Below, piece after piece: positions 8,275-17,265 of a DNA stretch of 49,169 bases. Location of the stretch: contig JADFRD010000009.1 in NCBI GenBank assembly GCA_022561485.1, forward strand, positions 1 to 49,169, written 5' to 3'. The stretch's first letter is position 1. Every line of letters starts with the position of its first letter. Under the pieces are notes generated by a model. The model was not told where the DNA came from. It searched no databases and saw nothing but the letters and a program-made list of their open reading frames with translations. Made by a program: the position numbers and the translations under genes. This DNA comes from Fidelibacterota bacterium (GTDB taxonomy: Bacteria > Fidelibacterota > Marinisomatia > Marinisomatales > TCS55).

Positions 8275-8673
8275 ATGGTGTATAAACAAAAAAGTCGAGT
8301 AACGAAAATAATTGCTGTATTTATGATTTATTCCATGATACTTCCTTCAACTGTTGCATTCGGTCAAACAGTTCAAAAAAACTACTACTACGAAGGTCAA
8401 GTCGCAGCCGGGCGAGATTATAATGGTGACGGTGCGATGGTTGGTGGTATAGCCTGTGGAGTCATTGGTTTAATTGGTTGGGGTCTTGGATATCTTGTAG
8501 TTGCAAATCTAGGAGCTGATGTTCCTCATCATTACACATCCAATTTCGATACAACTCAAAGAAATCAATTCGAGGAAGGTTACAAAAACTATGTGAAAAA
8601 TACCAGAAAAAGGAAGTTTAATAAGGGTGCTGGGTTCGGTTTTTCTGTTTTATTTGTATTAGTTATTAGTTAA
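8275..8673 (+). CDS. Hypothetical small exported or membrane protein
   Basis: I do not recognise the family. The 132-residue protein begins with a basic stretch and a hydrophobic segment ending near TVAFGQ, a plausible signal peptide cleaved around residue 31. After it come a YYYEGQVAAGRDYNGDG segment and a Gly-rich hydrophobic stretch (about residues 58-82, GGIACGVIGLIGWGLGY), then a basic region (NTRKRKFNKG) and a second short hydrophobic tail. A strong AAAAAGGAGA ribosome binding site precedes the ATG. The chain looks like a small membrane-associated envelope protein. Confidence 0.7.
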   Translation: MVYKQKSRVTKIIAVFMIYSMILPSTVAFGQTVQKNYYYEGQVAAGRDYNGDGAMVGGIACGVIGLIGWGLGYLVVANLGADVPHHYTSNFDTTQRNQFEEGYKNYVKNTRKRKFNKGAGFGFSVLFVLVIS

Positions 8674-8792
8674 GAAGTATAAATGACTAAGTATACGATT
8701 TCAAGGCCCCAGTTTATAACTACGAAATTAAAATTGTTGCTATGGGGACTTGCCCTATTATTTGTTTAAGAAACGTATCTTGGGTTCAAATA

Positions 8793-9080
8793 TTAATAAA
8801 AAACCAAATTAATTGTTTCTTGCCGACAGACTTTTCCAGACTCCGTCTCAACAAATTTATGAATAAAATTAATTTCCTTTGGTTTTTCATATTTTCCCAA
8901 CTGATCAAACGATATTTTTGTCTCATTTCCTTCAACCAATAAAACAATTTTTTCTCCTAACGACTCATCTGGTAGTCCTGTGATAAAAAATCGCCTGTCA
9001 GAAATCACCGATACCAATTGTGCTTTTACCACTTCAGGGATGATTTTCACGCTGCCGGAATTGATTATATTATTATAGTG
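8793..9080 (-). pseudogene. Remnant of a MenE (O-succinylbenzoate-CoA ligase) C-terminus
   Basis: The minus strand encodes about 95 residues related to the last part of the intact MenE encoded at 9795. Both have INSG(G/S)VKIIPEVV, then RRFF(I/V)TGL and DESLGEK, and end in an SGK motif. The adenylation core is absent, so it cannot be an active ligase. It has the same orientation as the intact gene and lies on the far side of the toxin-antitoxin pair, giving two diverged direct copies of the menE 3' end around that module. Similarity is clear but far from identical, so the duplication is old or the fragment came from another menE. Confidence 0.75.
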
Positions 9081-9158
9081 GAAATTTCGGAGGTTTCAGA
9101 TTTAAAAATGGTGCATGAAGTGTTTAGTCCGAAAAATACATAATTACTAAAATATTTA

Positions 9159-9200
9159 TTGACTTATAAATATGATATACAGTATGATTTATAGTACTAT
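9159..9200 (+). promoter_or_regulatory. Promoter and operator of the toxin-antitoxin operon
   Basis: TTGACT (9159-9164) and TATGAT (9183-9188) are separated by 18 bases. The perfect palindrome ATAGTACTAT (9191-9200) follows directly, a likely binding site for autoregulation by the antitoxin or the complex. Confidence 0.6.
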
Positions 9201-9223
9201 TAATAAACTTATATGGGTATTCT

Positions 9224-9481
9224 ATGAGCAAACTAACAGCCAATGATTTAAAAACAAAAGGTGTTTCTGTCTTTGATGAAATTCTGAAAGACGAACACGA
9301 AGCGACCATTACTGTCCGTGGGAATAATAAGTATGTTGTTATGGATATGGAGCGTTATAATTATCTTCGTGTCTGCGAATTGGAATCGGCGTATAAAGAA
9401 ACCATGGAAGCTCATGCAAAAGGAGATTATATTGAAGAAAGTGTAGCGGATCATATAAAACGGTTGGATGAAGACTTATAG
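9224..9481 (+). CDS. Type II antitoxin, Phd/YefM-like
   Basis: This 85-residue protein resembles Phd/YefM antitoxins, which neutralise a RelE/ParE-fold toxin and repress their own operon. The N-terminal ANDLKTKGVSVFDEIL helix and the ITVRGNNKYVVMDMERYNYL strand-helix segment form the DNA-binding half. The acidic C-terminal tail (HIKRLDEDL) would wrap the toxin. It overlaps the toxin gene by 14 bases, the usual coupling for such pairs. A palindrome just upstream supports autoregulation. The pair lies between an intact menE and a menE relic, which suggests it arrived by insertion. Confidence 0.88.
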   Translation: MSKLTANDLKTKGVSVFDEILKDEHEATITVRGNNKYVVMDMERYNYLRVCELESAYKETMEAHAKGDYIEESVADHIKRLDEDL

Positions 9482-9746
9482 GATCCACTATACAAGCCCG
9501 TTTCGAAAACGGGCTAAACGATACAGGCGGCGCCACCCGGAAATGGTAAAGCAATACGAAAAAACACTCCAAATATTAGAGGTAAACCCCTCTCACCCTT
9601 CTCTACGATTACATCGATTAAGTGGTAAGTTAGATAATCTTCATTTGGTATCGATCAACCGTCAGTACCGGATTTTGCTTCATTTTGTAATCAAAAATGA
9701 TCTGATTATCCCCGTGGATGTGGGAAGTCATGATGAATTATATTAA
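9468..9746 (+). CDS. Type II toxin, RelE/ParE superfamily
   Basis: The 92-residue basic protein has the RelE/ParE fold signature: a positively charged N-terminal helix pair (SPFRKRAKRYRRRHPEM), the LRLHRLSGKLDN loop, the core strands YRILLHF, and the C-terminal VDVGSHDELY motif found in RelE/YafQ/HigB-like mRNA interferases. Whether it cleaves mRNA on the ribosome (RelE-like) or acts on gyrase (ParE-like) cannot be decided from sequence. Its start lies inside the antitoxin gene, so it is made only together with the antitoxin. Confidence 0.87.
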   Translation: MKTYRIHYTSPFRKRAKRYRRRHPEMVKQYEKTLQILEVNPSHPSLRLHRLSGKLDNLHLVSINRQYRILLHFVIKNDLIIPVDVGSHDELY

Positions 9747-9794
9747 TGCACTTGAAAAAGTTTTGAATGATAAAGGAAAATAGTTAATTCTAAA

Positions 9795-11750
9795 TTAGCC
9801 TTTTATCATCTTGATGGTATTTATTCGATGAATTTTCCCCGATTTGGTTACTTCGAATTTTTCACAATATATTATTTCTCTTGGCTTTTCATTTTTTTCC
9901 AATGGTTCAAATGATATTCCAATTTCTTCCCCTTCCATCACTAACACTACTTTCTCCCCCAGAGATTCATCGGACAATCCAGTAACAAAAAATCGTCTGT
10001 TTGGAATCACCGATGCCAGTTTTTTTTCCACCACTTCAGGAATAATTTTCACGCCGCCGGAATTGATCACATTGTCAAATCGTCCCAGCCAATGAAAAGA
10101 TGTTTCATTAATCAAATCAACAATATCATTGGTCACCACCGGATCAGGATTCACCATGGGCGCATGAATCACCAGGCAATCTCTTTCATCTGTTTCGAAT
10201 CGGATTCCGGCAATGGCTTTAAGCACTTCGGATTGATCAGGACCATTTAATGGTTTAATAGCAACATGAGTGAGTGTTTCTGTCATCCCATACGTTTCAA
10301 AAACCTTTGTAGGAACGGATTGAAGTCTATTAATCAAATTCTGATTCACTGGTCCACCACCAATAATGAGCGTTTTTACTTTGTCTAATTGATCTATGCT
10401 TTTTTCCAGTTGAAGCGGCACCATGGCGGCAAAATCAATTGTACTCTCAATTTCTTTCAACGGATAGGATGATGGCTCTAATACTTTTAAAACAAGATCC
10501 AATTCAATAGAACGAACCACCATCATTTTCCCTGCTATATATTTCATGGGCATGCAAAGCAAGGCTGTATTGCCTTCTTTTAGTCCAAATGTTTTCCCAG
10601 TGAGTTTCGCAGAATTGCGCATCCATTCTTTTTGAACGGTAATTATTTTAGGTTCTCCGGTTGAGCCTGAAGTCTGCAATTCCATTGTTTCGCCCGGATT
10701 CAACCATTCTGAAATAAATTGATTAATATCTGTCCAGATGGGTGCATCATCCAGCCACAATTTTCCACTTTCCACGTTGAGTGGTGAAGGAATATTATTG
10801 GTAAAAAGCTGTCCCGTTCCCAAACCCTGAAAGCCCTTCGGTTTTATTTTTGCTGTCCATTGAGCAATGGCATTTAACCCGATATTAGATTCCAAGGCCG
10901 ATGTGATCCACCAGCCAATATTTCTTTCTTCCGCCAATTTAATCCACTTTTCAGATTCTAAAAATCCACCCAAAAGACTCGGCTTTAAAACCAAAAACTG
11001 CGGCTTCACTTTGTCCAGCATTCGAATTCGATCTGTTTTATTCACCAACGGAATTAAGTCTTCATCCAATGCAATGGGAACCGGTGAAACTTTGCATAAT
11101 TCGGAAAGCAATTCCCACTGCCCCGCTTTGATGGGCTGCTCAATTGAATGGAGATCAAATTCCATCAACCGATTCAGTTTTTCTTTTACCGTCGATTCAG
11201 TAAAGGCGCCATTAGCATCCACGCGCAGTTCAATCTCGTCACGGCTAAAACGGGAACGGATGGATTTCAGGATATTTATTTCTGTATCAAAATCCAAGGC
11301 TCCGATTTTCATCTTTATGCATCGCCATCCTTCTTCCAGTTTTTGTTCAACCTGCTGAATCATAAATTCCTGGTCACCCATCCAAATCAATCCATTGATA
11401 TTTATTGGTAAATTGTTCCTGGTAAATCGTGCTCGGTAATAGGATTGTCCACCGCCGTTCATCAAATCCATACAAGCCATTTCCAGTCCAAAACGAATAG
11501 ATGGAAAATCCGTTAATTGGGATAAATCTTTGATGAAGGATTTTGGATGTACACAGACTTCACCCAACTTGGATTCAATCTGAATAAAATCATCAAGACT
11601 TAATCCGGTCAGGGGCGCACATTCGCCAACGCCAGTCTTTCCATCTTCAGAAAGAAAAATATACCATATATCTCTGATTTTCATCACACCGCGGGATGTA
11701 CCGGCGGGGCGTTTAAAATTCAGGGTACGTTTTGACCAGGATGCTTTCAT
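9795..11750 (-). CDS. menC-menE: Fused o-succinylbenzoate synthase / O-succinylbenzoate-CoA ligase
   Basis: One chain of about 651 residues carries two consecutive menaquinone enzymes. Residues 1 to about 340 are MenC, an enolase-superfamily enzyme with KMKIG, the metal ligands in RVDANG, IEQP and LDED, and the second Lys in LKPSLLGG. Residues from about 355 are a compact MenE with the adenylate-forming loop TSGSTGEPK, ETYGMTETLTH, and the catalytic Lys in SGKIHR. The MenE half is about 300 residues, lacking part of the usual N-terminal domain. A longer upstream start would translate part of a repeat, so the ATG at 11750 is preferred. It is the last gene of the minus-strand men operon. Confidence 0.88.
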   Translation of the reverse strand: MKASWSKRTLNFKRPAGTSRGVMKIRDIWYIFLSEDGKTGVGECAPLTGLSLDDFIQIESKLGEVCVHPKSFIKDLSQLTDFPSIRFGLEMACMDLMNGGGQSYYRARFTRNNLPININGLIWMGDQEFMIQQVEQKLEEGWRCIKMKIGALDFDTEINILKSIRSRFSRDEIELRVDANGAFTESTVKEKLNRLMEFDLHSIEQPIKAGQWELLSELCKVSPVPIALDEDLIPLVNKTDRIRMLDKVKPQFLVLKPSLLGGFLESEKWIKLAEERNIGWWITSALESNIGLNAIAQWTAKIKPKGFQGLGTGQLFTNNIPSPLNVESGKLWLDDAPIWTDINQFISEWLNPGETMELQTSGSTGEPKIITVQKEWMRNSAKLTGKTFGLKEGNTALLCMPMKYIAGKMMVVRSIELDLVLKVLEPSSYPLKEIESTIDFAAMVPLQLEKSIDQLDKVKTLIIGGGPVNQNLINRLQSVPTKVFETYGMTETLTHVAIKPLNGPDQSEVLKAIAGIRFETDERDCLVIHAPMVNPDPVVTNDIVDLINETSFHWLGRFDNVINSGGVKIIPEVVEKKLASVIPNRRFFVTGLSDESLGEKVVLVMEGEEIGISFEPLEKNEKPREIIYCEKFEVTKSGKIHRINTIKMIKG

Positions 11751-11760
11751 TTTTTTTAAG

Positions 11761-11825
11761 CCACAGAGGCATAGAGACCGCAAAGAAAAAATAATATATC
11801 TCTGTGTGCTCTGTGACTCCGTGGC
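11761..11825. repeat. Palindromic CCACAGAG-type intergenic repeat, copy 1
   Basis: The element begins CCACAGAGGCATAGAG and ends CTCTGTGACTCCGTGG, its imperfect reverse complement. It fills the gap between menA and menC-menE. Related copies lie at 12731, 13643 and 40158. Confidence 0.75.
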
Positions 11826-11829
11826 AGAT

Positions 11830-12720
11830 TCATAGGTTTATCCCAAAAACAAACAGAATTGAAAAAATAAATGTCCCGACAGCCTGCTTCTTTAAGTAAG
11901 AATCGAAGGATTCATAATCATCATTTTTAAATAGTTGATGCGTGGGAATCATCATCAGCGGAATAGCGAAAAGAAATAGGTAATCCGCCAACTTATTGTT
12001 TGGAAACACATAAAGAAGCATAAGTACAATCCCAAGAGAGTTCAACAATAAGTGATATCGTTTCGCTCTTTCAATCCCCATTTTTACAACTATCGTATTC
12101 TTCCCCGATTTTTCATCTTCTACATGATCCCGCATGTTGTTGATATTCAAAACGGCTGTGGTAAATAATCCAATGGCAGAAGCAGGCAGAAGTAATTTCC
12201 AATGAAATGTGTGTGTATGTAAAAAGTATGAACCCAGCACACCAAGCAAACCGAAGAAAAGAAAAACAAATAAATCACCCAATCCGGCATAACCATAAGG
12301 ATTTTTCCCAATGGTATATTTCACTGCTGCACCTAAGGCTGCGATTCCCAAAACGGCAAACAAACCTGCTTTTATTAAATCTAATCCAAGTGTCCCTTCA
12401 TAAATCAACCAAACGCCAAAAATTGAACATAGCAAAGAAATCGCCCACATGGCTTTAACCATCTGTTCTTTAGTGACAAGCCCGGCCTGCAGAGTTCGAT
12501 CCGGACCCACGCGGTTCTTATTATCAGTCCCTTTTACAAAATCGCCGAAATCGTTTGCCAGATTCGAAAGAATCTGCAGAAACAAGGTGGTAATCAATGC
12601 CAATCCAAATACCAATCCGTTAAAATGTCCATCAGCCATAGCTAACCCGCTCCCCATAATGATGCAGGAAAAGGCCAAGGGAAGTGTCCTTAACCGAAAT
12701 GCTTTAATCCATTTATTCAT
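11830..12720 (-). CDS. menA: 1,4-dihydroxy-2-naphthoate polyprenyltransferase
   Basis: This membrane enzyme attaches a polyprenyl chain to dihydroxynaphthoate to give demethylmenaquinone. The 296-residue UbiA-family protein has the first Asp-rich motif NLANDFGDFVKGTDN (about residues 54-68), which binds the prenyl diphosphate through Mg2+, and a second one, NINNMRDHVEDEKSGKNT (about residues 192-209). Around eight hydrophobic segments run through it. It lies between menB and menC-menE, separated from each by a palindromic repeat element. Confidence 0.95.
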   Translation of the reverse strand: MNKWIKAFRLRTLPLAFSCIIMGSGLAMADGHFNGLVFGLALITTLFLQILSNLANDFGDFVKGTDNKNRVGPDRTLQAGLVTKEQMVKAMWAISLLCSIFGVWLIYEGTLGLDLIKAGLFAVLGIAALGAAVKYTIGKNPYGYAGLGDLFVFLFFGLLGVLGSYFLHTHTFHWKLLLPASAIGLFTTAVLNINNMRDHVEDEKSGKNTIVVKMGIERAKRYHLLLNSLGIVLMLLYVFPNNKLADYLFLFAIPLMMIPTHQLFKNDDYESFDSYLKKQAVGTFIFSILFVFGINL

Positions 12721-12730
12721 AATTTTTATG

Positions 12731-12799
12731 CCACAGAGACACAGAGACCGTAAAGATTTATTTCTATAATTTTCTCTGTGTCCTCTGCGGCTCCGCGGC
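12731..12799. repeat. Palindromic CCACAGAG-type intergenic repeat, copy 2
   Basis: It starts CCACAGAGACACAGAGACCG and ends CTCTGTGTCCTCTGCGG, followed by CTCCGCGGC. It fills the gap between menB and menA. Confidence 0.75.
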
Positions 12800-12801
12800 T
12801 A

Positions 12802-13626
12802 TTAAGGAAATTTTGGGTATTTCGAAAAATCCGGCTTCCGTTTTTCCACGAAGGCATCCCGCCCTTCCTTTGCTTCGTCGGATAAATAATAGAGCAATGT
12901 TGCATTCCCGGCCAGTTCCTGGATTCCGGCTTGTCCGTCCAATTCCGCATTGAATGATGATTTTAGCATTCGGATAGCCAACGGTGATTTTTCCATAATT
13001 TTCCGTGACCATTCCACAAAGGTATCTTCCAGTTTATCCAATGGTACAACCGTGTTCACTAGTCCCATATCCAAGGCTTGTTGCGCATCGTATTGATCAC
13101 ATAAATACCAAATCTCCCGGGCTTTTTTCTGTCCAACTATACGTGCCAAATAAGATGCACCGAATCCTCCATCAAATGAACCCACTTTGGGTCCTGTTTG
13201 CCCAAAACGTGCGTTTTCTGCTGCTATGGTGAGATCACAAACCACATGGAGTACATGTCCGCCGCCAATGGCCCACCCGGCTACTGCAGCAATGACCACT
13301 TTCGGTATAGAGCGAATCTGTTTTTGTAAATCGAGTACATTGAGTCGAGGCACTTCATCTTTCCCCACATAACCTCCGTGCCCACGGACACTCTGATCTC
13401 CACCGCTGCAGAACGCCTTGCCGCCTTCTCCAGAAAAAACGATGACTTGAATAGTTTCATCATCACGGCAAATGTTCATGGCATCAATCATTTCCTTCAC
13501 CGTTCGCGGGGTAAAGGCGTTATGTTTTTCCGGACGGTTTATGCTGATCTTGGCTATACCTTCAAAGAGATCAAACTTGATCTCGTCATATTCCCTGATT
13601 GTTTTCCAATCATTTTTCCATTCCAT
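12802..13626 (-). CDS. menB: 1,4-dihydroxy-2-naphthoyl-CoA synthase
   Basis: This crotonase-fold enzyme closes the second ring of the naphthoate, turning succinylbenzoyl-CoA into dihydroxynaphthoyl-CoA. The protein of about 274 residues has [11 protein letters not shown], the oxyanion-hole and substrate loop [19 protein letters not shown], and [14 protein letters not shown] with the conserved Asp, all diagnostic of MenB rather than general enoyl-CoA hydratases. The start at 13626 (MEWKND) has an AAGGAG site 8 bases upstream; the open frame extends further only by reading into a repeat element. The C-terminal [11 protein letters not shown] is also typical of MenB. Confidence 0.96.
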   Translation of the reverse strand: MEWKNDWKTIREYDEIKFDLFEGIAKISINRPEKHNAFTPRTVKEMIDAMNICRDDETIQVIVFSGEGGKAFCSGGDQSVRGHGGYVGKDEVPRLNVLDLQKQIRSIPKVVIAAVAGWAIGGGHVLHVVCDLTIAAENARFGQTGPKVGSFDGGFGASYLARIVGQKKAREIWYLCDQYDAQQALDMGLVNTVVPLDKLEDTFVEWSRKIMEKSPLAIRMLKSSFNAELDGQAGIQELAGNATLLYYLSDEAKEGRDAFVEKRKPDFSKYPKFP

Positions 13627-13642
13627 AATAAACTCCTTTTTC

Positions 13643-13702
13643 ACCACAGAGACACTGCGACACAGAAAAATAATCAATTCTTGTGACTCTGTGTCTCCGT
13701 GG
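13643..13702. repeat. Palindromic CCACAGAG-type intergenic repeat, copy 3
   Basis: It begins CCACAGAGACACTGCGACAC and ends GACTCTGTGTCTCCGTGG. The last codons of menD (TTETQSHKN) are read from it, so the repeat has supplied the C-terminus of MenD. Confidence 0.75.
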
Positions 13703-15398
13703 TTAATTTATTAAATACATTTTTATTTATTTTCATATCAGTGAATATTTCCAGGATGCCACTTTCAAATCCTTCCAACATTTTTTCCAATTCTTCCATT
13801 GTTTTAACGCCCCAATACTCCAATTCAAATTCTTTCGCCGTGAGTTCCGCCGTACGCTTGTGGGGTGTGGTAAATAGTTCTGTCAATTCCCCCTGATTCG
13901 ATGGACCGGAAATTATATTGAAAATCCCGCCGCCGCCGTCATTCAGAATCACAATTCGTAAGTTTTGTGGGAATTTATGATTCAACCATAGCCCGTTTCT
14001 ATCGTAGAAAAACGCCAAATCACCTACAATTATAGTATGCGTCCGACTTGGATCTGCCAAGGCATGGCCCACCGCAGTACTCACCGTACCGTCAATCCCC
14101 GATGTACCACGATTGGAATACACATCTACATTTGGTTTATCTAATCCAATAAAATTGGCAATCCGCACCGGCATGCTGTTCCCTAAATGCAAAACACTAT
14201 TTTCAGGCATTACATTAATCACTTTCGCAACAGCGCTGAAATAATTGAAAACAGAAACATCCAGTATCGATTTCGATTCTGCATCAACTTTGATTTGTGC
14301 TTCAGCCAGAACAGATTGATATTGATTTTGGTAAGGGACTGCAATCTTACGTTTTAACCATTCAGAAAAAAAATATGCAGGACTCACTTGAACCGTTTTC
14401 GTCAGACTCTGAAACGGATCACCCACCATTCCCAGACCAATATGCCAATGGGCTTTTGGTTTATGTTTTCTTAAATAAAGTTTCAGGTTTGTGGAAATCA
14501 CTGAACGACCGAATGTTATGAGCAAATCTGGTTTTAGATTTTCAGCAATTATTGTATTTATTTTTGTGTCTTCTGTGCCTTTTGCTGTTAATAAATTTTC
14601 ATCATTAGTCTTAAAAACAAGATCAGCGGACTTAATGACATTTTTTACCTCATGAAGATTACTGATCACATCCGCTACAATAGGGACATCAATTTGATTT
14701 AACAATCCAACCAATTCAGGATTTGGTTCAGACTGCCCCCCTAAAATCATGATCTTTTTAACACTATTTAATTCCGTCTGTAACTCCTGCCAAAAATCGT
14801 CGTTCAATATTTCTTCTTTTATAATGTCATATCTTCGCGAGCTTCGCGTCTCTGTGGCAAATAATACATCATCTATACTATCGGGGTAAAACGGCTCCCG
14901 AATGGGAATATTCAAATGGACTGGCCCACGGGCTTCTGTCATCGCCAAGTCCAAAGCTTCTTCAGCCACTTCAAGATTTTCTTCATCGAATACAAAACTG
15001 CCTTTAACGTGATCTATATACACATTTTTCTGGTGAATCGTTTGTCCATCCCACTGATCAATCCATTCCGGTGGACGGTCGGCCGTCAAGATAAGTAAGG
15101 GCACCATCTGATAAAATGCTTCTGTAACTGCCGGAGCAAAATTCTGCGCTGCCGTTCCGGATGTACAGACTAGAACCACCGGTTCACCGGATTGCTGCGC
15201 CAATCCCAAACACACAAATCCGGCAGAGCGTTCATCGGTGATAGAAAAGGTTTCAATGCCGGGATGTTTTCCAAAACCGATCAATAACGGCGCGCACCTG
15301 GAGCCGGGACAAACGACCGCTTTTCGTACACCAAATTGAGCGCAAAGATCTATCAGCTCATAAATATGCCGGGTGTTTTGTAAGGCCACAGATTTCAT
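13674..15398 (-). CDS. menD: SEPHCHC synthase
   Basis: This ThDP-dependent enzyme joins 2-oxoglutarate-derived succinic semialdehyde to isochorismate, the first committed menaquinone step. The 574-residue protein has the N-terminal [11 protein letters not shown], the catalytic Glu in [24 protein letters not shown], and in the C-terminal domain NRGTSGIDG and the ThDP/Mg motif [12 protein letters not shown]...NDGGGGIF. Two repeat-derived stretches lie within the frame: one in the middle (about 14822-14866) gives the odd segment [12 protein letters not shown], and one forms the last residues. Both are read in frame, so the gene looks intact. Confidence 0.95.
   Translation of the reverse strand: MKSVALQNTRHIYELIDLCAQFGVRKAVVCPGSRCAPLLIGFGKHPGIETFSITDERSAGFVCLGLAQQSGEPVVLVCTSGTAAQNFAPAVTEAFYQMVPLLILTADRPPEWIDQWDGQTIHQKNVYIDHVKGSFVFDEENLEVAEEALDLAMTEARGPVHLNIPIREPFYPDSIDDVLFATETRSSRRYDIIKEEILNDDFWQELQTELNSVKKIMILGGQSEPNPELVGLLNQIDVPIVADVISNLHEVKNVIKSADLVFKTNDENLLTAKGTEDTKINTIIAENLKPDLLITFGRSVISTNLKLYLRKHKPKAHWHIGLGMVGDPFQSLTKTVQVSPAYFFSEWLKRKIAVPYQNQYQSVLAEAQIKVDAESKSILDVSVFNYFSAVAKVINVMPENSVLHLGNSMPVRIANFIGLDKPNVDVYSNRGTSGIDGTVSTAVGHALADPSRTHTIIVGDLAFFYDRNGLWLNHKFPQNLRIVILNDGGGGIFNIISGPSNQGELTELFTTPHKRTAELTAKEFELEYWGVKTMEELEKMLEGFESGILEIFTDMKINKNVFNKLTTETQSHKN
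14822..14866. repeat. Repeat fragment inside menD
   Basis: The sequence CTTCGCGAGCTTCGCGTCTC, continuing as TGTGGCAAATAA, matches the right half of the CCACAGAG element and includes a small palindrome. It sits in frame between the N-terminal and middle domains of MenD. Confidence 0.5.
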
Positions 15399-15433
15399 AA
15401 TTTTTTAAATTTAGATTTTTTTCTCTGTGCTCT

Positions 15434-16726
15434 TTACCTGCCTGTCCCTTTTGACTTTTTTAAATGTTGCAGGCGGGCGTCTCTGCGGCTAATTCCACCA
15501 TTCATCACATCCAATAAAGTCTGGCATTTCAGGGCGGTTTCTTCCCATTCTTTTTCGGGAATCGAATCATGGGTGATTCCGGCTCCGGCGTACAGCACGG
15601 CACGAGTCCGCAGGATCTGCATACAGCGGAGATTCACATAAAGTCGTGTGGCTCCTTCCAAGTTGACTGGCCCCAAAAAACCGCTATAGAACTCTCGCTT
15701 CAAATGTTCGTTTGCCGCAATAAACCGTAGGGCAGAAAATTTGGGCATCCCGCACACCGCAGAAGTGGGATGGAGCAAATGGAGCATCACCGAACCCAAT
15801 TCAGGAAAGTGAACTTTATTCAAATCCACTGTGTATTCCGTTTTTAAGTGAATCATATTTCCCGCTCGAACGGATCGCGGTCCTGTTTCTTCAAATTCCC
15901 GAAGGCGAATTGTTTTGAATTGCTCAATGATGTAGCGACTTACCATGGCTTGTTCTTCGATCTCTTTTTGGTTCCAAACCGCTTCTGATAAATCTGCATC
16001 TTCTGGAAAGGGTTGTGTTCCCGCAAGGGATACTGTTCGGAATTGATCAGCAGTTGAATCAATTAAAAGTTCCGGTGTGGCGCCCATCCATGTACCCCTG
16101 CCTGGAATGGAAACCAAATTCACGAATGCATCCGGATAGGCTTGTTCCATTCGCTGAAATTGATCAATCACATCAAAATCTTCGGACAAAGGTTTATCCA
16201 ATGTTCGTGCAGAAACCACTTTATTAAACTCTCCTTCTTCGATGGCATTAATACCATTTTCCACCATTCGAATAAAATGAGATTTTTCTCCTGAAATTTC
16301 CGTATCGGGGCGAAGATTTAAATGATAGGGCATTTTATCATTGGATTTGGAATGGTTCCCAACTTCCGCCCATAATTTTTCCATTCCACTCTCATCTTCC
16401 ATCTTCCATCTTCCATTTTCCATATTCCATGTTCCATCTTCCATCATTACCATGTGCACATCTGCCTTTAAAAAGAGAGTCTCATTTCCTTCAGGATTCA
16501 TGAAAGGACTTATAGCAAACCCCATTTCACATTTTTGCAGATCTATTCTTCCTTTCGTTGGATTTAGAGACAAATCAGCCAGAAAATGGATTTGTTTTTC
16601 CCGTGGACAACGCCAGACGACTGCAGACGCCTTTGCCATTATTGCCGCTTTCCAAATATGGCGTAGTTGTTTCTTGTGTGATGACAAAACTGAAACCGTG
16701 CCTACTTTATTTAATACCTGATTCAA
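15434..16726 (-). CDS. menF: Menaquinone-specific isochorismate synthase
   Basis: The enzyme isomerises chorismate to isochorismate. The 430-residue protein has the catalytic chorismate-binding domain: KVVSARTL, GATPELLI, SLAGTQPF, TSAVCGMPK and FYSGFLGPVNLEGATRLYVNLRCMQI. The Lys of KVVSART is the general base. An in-frame low-complexity insert encoding MEDGTWNMENGRWKMEDESG (about 16386-16450) lies in the variable N-terminal half and comes from a TTCCATCTTCCAT repeat. The stop region runs into another repeat. The start overlaps the menI stop by 4 bases. Confidence 0.93.
   Translation of the reverse strand: MNQVLNKVGTVSVLSSHKKQLRHIWKAAIMAKASAVVWRCPREKQIHFLADLSLNPTKGRIDLQKCEMGFAISPFMNPEGNETLFLKADVHMVMMEDGTWNMENGRWKMEDESGMEKLWAEVGNHSKSNDKMPYHLNLRPDTEISGEKSHFIRMVENGINAIEEGEFNKVVSARTLDKPLSEDFDVIDQFQRMEQAYPDAFVNLVSIPGRGTWMGATPELLIDSTADQFRTVSLAGTQPFPEDADLSEAVWNQKEIEEQAMVSRYIIEQFKTIRLREFEETGPRSVRAGNMIHLKTEYTVDLNKVHFPELGSVMLHLLHPTSAVCGMPKFSALRFIAANEHLKREFYSGFLGPVNLEGATRLYVNLRCMQILRTRAVLYAGAGITHDSIPEKEWEETALKCQTLLDVMNGGISRRDARLQHLKKSKGTGR
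16386..16450. repeat. ATTCCAT/TTCCATC low-complexity repeat inside menF
   Basis: This tandem of CATCTTCCAT-type units reads in frame through menF. It belongs to the same word family as the intergenic stretches at 21238-21335, 26770-26900 and 28162-28200. Confidence 0.7.
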
Positions 16727-17139
16727 GATGATTTCATCACAGCCAATGTCATCCGAGAAACACAGACCAATTGATCCTGATCATTGGTAATGCGAATATC
16801 CCAGACATGAGTTCGTTTACCGATATGGCTAGGCTCTGCGACTCCATAAACCCAACCGGATTTCGCACTTTTAATATGATTTGCGTTAATTTCTACGCCG
16901 ACGACGAATTCTTCCGGGTAGTTCACGTTAATGGTGCCTGCTATACTGCCCAATGTTTCAGCAAAAGCGACAGAAGCACCGCCATGAAGTGTTCCCAAGG
17001 GTTGTTTTGTTCGACCGTCCACCGGCATTTTTCCCTCAATTTTCTCTTTTGATGCTTTTGTTATAACAATGCCAATATTTTCAGCTAGAGTATTTTTCTC
17101 AAGTTTTTGGATAAATTGTATTAATTCATTTTCGGTCAT
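16723..17139 (-). CDS. menI: Hotdog thioesterase, probable 1,4-dihydroxy-2-naphthoyl-CoA hydrolase
   Basis: This hotdog-fold thioesterase probably releases dihydroxynaphthoate from its CoA ester between MenB and MenA. The protein of about 138 residues has the TLHGGASVAFAETLGS motif with the catalytic Glu, and the family's second block VGVEINANHIKSAKSG. The longer open frame upstream is Lys-rich and unlike the family; an ATGGAGAAAAG ribosome binding site directly precedes the ATG at 17139, which gives the usual MenI length. It is placed between menG and menF, where a pathway thioesterase is expected. A broader acyl-CoA thioesterase role is possible. Confidence 0.85.
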   Translation of the reverse strand: MTENELIQFIQKLEKNTLAENIGIVITKASKEKIEGKMPVDGRTKQPLGTLHGGASVAFAETLGSIAGTINVNYPEEFVVGVEINANHIKSAKSGWVYGVAEPSHIGKRTHVWDIRITNDQDQLVCVSRMTLAVMKSS

Positions 17140-17265
17140 TCTTTTCTCCATTGTATTCATTTTTTCAATCTTTCTGTGATTTTTCATAGTCATTTTCAAT
17201 TTATTATTTTGTGTTTTTGTATGTGTGACATCCCGACGGTTTTCGTGGGCTTTTTTTAGCAATGA

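Larger units (their letters stand above)
8674..9223. other. Region holding a menE relic and the toxin-antitoxin promoter
   Basis: From 8674 to 8792 nothing is recognised. From 8793 to about 9080 the minus strand holds a relic of menE, and from 9159 to 9200 lie the promoter and operator of the toxin-antitoxin pair; both have separate entries. Confidence 0.5.

Noticed and set aside
12726..13012. Short minus-strand frames around the menB/menA gap as extra genes
   Set aside because: They are out-of-frame shadows of the menB 3' end extended through the palindromic repeat.
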